A stretch of 64,000 nt of DNA, taken from positions 1-64,000 of the forward strand of contig LMAJ01000013.1 of NCBI GenBank assembly GCA_001507425.1, written 5' to 3'. A program made the position numbers and the translations under genes. The DNA comes from Flavobacteriaceae bacterium CRH. Lineage in GTDB: Bacteria; Bacteroidota; Bacteroidia; Flavobacteriales; Flavobacteriaceae. Of this stretch, positions 63,901 to 64,000 are shown in pieces; within the stretch, counting starts at the first letter, position 1, and each line of letters opens with the position of its first letter. The notes beneath the pieces were generated by a model, which was not told the origin of the DNA, ran no database searches, and saw only the letters and a program-made list of their open reading frames with translations.

Positions 63901-64000
63901 AACCATAACTACAACAGGAAATAATAGTGCTGCAGTAACGGGCTTAATACCAAGTGCGTATGTTTTTAGATATACGATTCCTGCGCAAGGTTCTTGTCCT
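60971..64000 (+). CDS. Giant PKD-like-repeat surface protein, partial at window end
   Basis: From the ATG at 60971 the frame stays open to the window end (1010 codons, no stop). A signal peptide (hydrophobic FLFLLPIVSFSQ, about 19-31) is followed by an N-terminal region and ten Ig/PKD-like units starting near residues 135, 225, 318, 410, 510, 599, 686, 772, 858 and 943. Each opens like AGxDQxxC and carries a GTWT and later LRWTV-type strand. Such arrays are typical of Bacteroidota gliding/adhesin proteins, often ending in a T9SS or gliding-motility C-terminal domain that is not in view. Likely cell-surface filament or adhesin. Confidence 0.88.
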   Translation, partial: MKLIYSNLDFKTAKGVLLSFLFLLPIVSFSQNCTVNANVDRVICPGGEGGLPHDQFLLLGTANTDSGLGYLQNPVWTQISGPSVVIDDPTSLQSLVRGASPGNTYGFRLTAQCQDGSTVFDDFVITIKPITLANAGANQTYCQGTYTLNGNAVGSSETGTWTITGNNNAGIGIINPNSPNASITVSGATSGSTTLRWTVENTASNCQSFDEVVITTLGGIEPVTAGGDITLSNCYSSTQNVNLNGSFGGNTPGQQQGTWTVVSGPNIPNFSNANDNDTNVNGLIQGTYVLRWTVAGNCANGTDEVTITVPAPTADVTNVGDANLIYCDGRTSTVLQGTIPLYVNETVQWTQTGGPITASIQNPNSSSTLVSGMTVLGTYNFLYTLNNSTTGCVSTGTYSVTLEEIMSISGGPDQTLACSEFSVTIPVTSTGNGQLSWQIVTGPTPLTPTYPSFPTPLVNFSGNAVTIDSLRVSGTYVIRLIKAPNPGSQCETVYDDISIVISAPPSASSGGTLQNLACNLTTAQLAGNTPTRGRGTWSQVSGPSTATFLDVKNPETTVSGLVNGKYRFRWTISGGPACEVTQSIAEVIVSNATPTQSQAGPDQSICFGSPVQLQGNATIASETGTWTVAPNAGITFNNVNDPNAIASGLAQNTVYTFTWTIVNGCGSSSDTVDISTNNIQGATANAGTDQCLVNGTTTTTLAANDPLPGTGLWIQTAGTAATIANPSQFNTNVTGLSDGNYEFQWTVSNVGCTDAQDTVAITIAPTITVAQAGNDQNVCDSVSTLTGNTPAAGETGLWEFVSGGDGPIITDPGNPATTVTGLTQGSWVYKWTILRGVCAVSSDTVQLNSNQAPSTAFAGSDQTVCNQTSVTLGATTPNAGTSGLWSLISGPNSPVFSNVTASNSTLSGLITGEYILEWTTYTGINCPSSKDQVSIKVTEVAAAGSDYSTCLAGPLYLVGNATSTGTWTYVSGGSGAPTITTTGNNSAAVTGLIPSAYVFRYTIPAQGSCP

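Overview
The window is AT-rich chromosomal DNA that looks like a Flavobacterium-type member of the Bacteroidota. The support is: two ECF sigma / FecR anti-sigma / TonB-dependent receptor loci (one with a SusC/SusD pair), many lipoprotein and outer-membrane beta-barrel genes, several TAnnTTTG (-7) promoter boxes, few recognisable Shine-Dalgarno sites, and a large PKD-like repeat surface protein. I saw no rRNA, tRNA, CRISPR array, prophage or intact insertion sequence.

Layout. 1-2.9 kb: a heptamer repeat array, then an NTF2-like protein, an aldo/keto reductase and a zinc alcohol dehydrogenase (+). 3.1-9.9 kb: a tight four-gene minus-strand operon (TonB-dependent receptor, DUF4876-like lipoprotein, DUF6850-like barrel protein, di-haem cytochrome c peroxidase). 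10.3-14 kb: 3-methyladenine glycosylase, a small membrane protein, a frame-disrupted small gene, a GH130 glycosidase and an MscS channel (all minus). 14.3-16.8 kb: a TPR sensor histidine kinase (+). 16.9-29 kb: a co-directional minus-strand block of catabolic or detoxification enzymes (alpha/beta hydrolases, SDR, Old Yellow Enzyme, NodB-type deacetylase, NTF2-like protein, porin, metallo-hydrolase, YtcJ-type amidohydrolase). Its transcription units are separated by a family of long palindromic repeats. 29-32.5 kb: SpoU methyltransferase, a membrane class III cyclase, an NAD(P)-binding protein and an unknown lipoprotein. 32.6-41.9 kb: sigma/FecR/SusC/SusD, a 170-bp-period palindromic array, then a phosphodiesterase-alkaline phosphatase fusion. 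42-44.2 kb: an MFS exporter and a P-loop protein lacking the usual lysine. 44.3-54.4 kb: a second sigma/FecR/TonB-receptor locus followed by four lipoproteins (beta-helix, putative beta-sandwich, unknown, S41 protease). 54.4-60.4 kb: small proteins, a GapN-type aldehyde dehydrogenase, a MmcQ/YjbR protein and an arylsulfatase. 61-64 kb: the first 1010 codons of a giant repeat-containing surface protein that runs off the window.

How the genes work together. Both sigma/FecR loci fit the standard scheme in which a ligand-loaded TonB receptor with an N-terminal STN domain signals through the FecR-type anti-sigma factor to a dedicated sigma factor. The SusCD locus lies upstream of a phosphodiesterase-phosphatase fusion, which suggests organophosphate scavenging; this is inference. 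The DUF4876/DUF6850/receptor/peroxidase operon is the best candidate for a poorly described uptake or redox system.

Most notable structure: at least four classes of intergenic palindromic repeat; two genes broken by a single missing A in an A-run; a 26-bp operator-like inverted repeat abutting a promoter; nested hairpins in the leader of the first sigma gene; and a three-block motif with identical spacing upstream of both that sigma gene and its anti-sigma gene.
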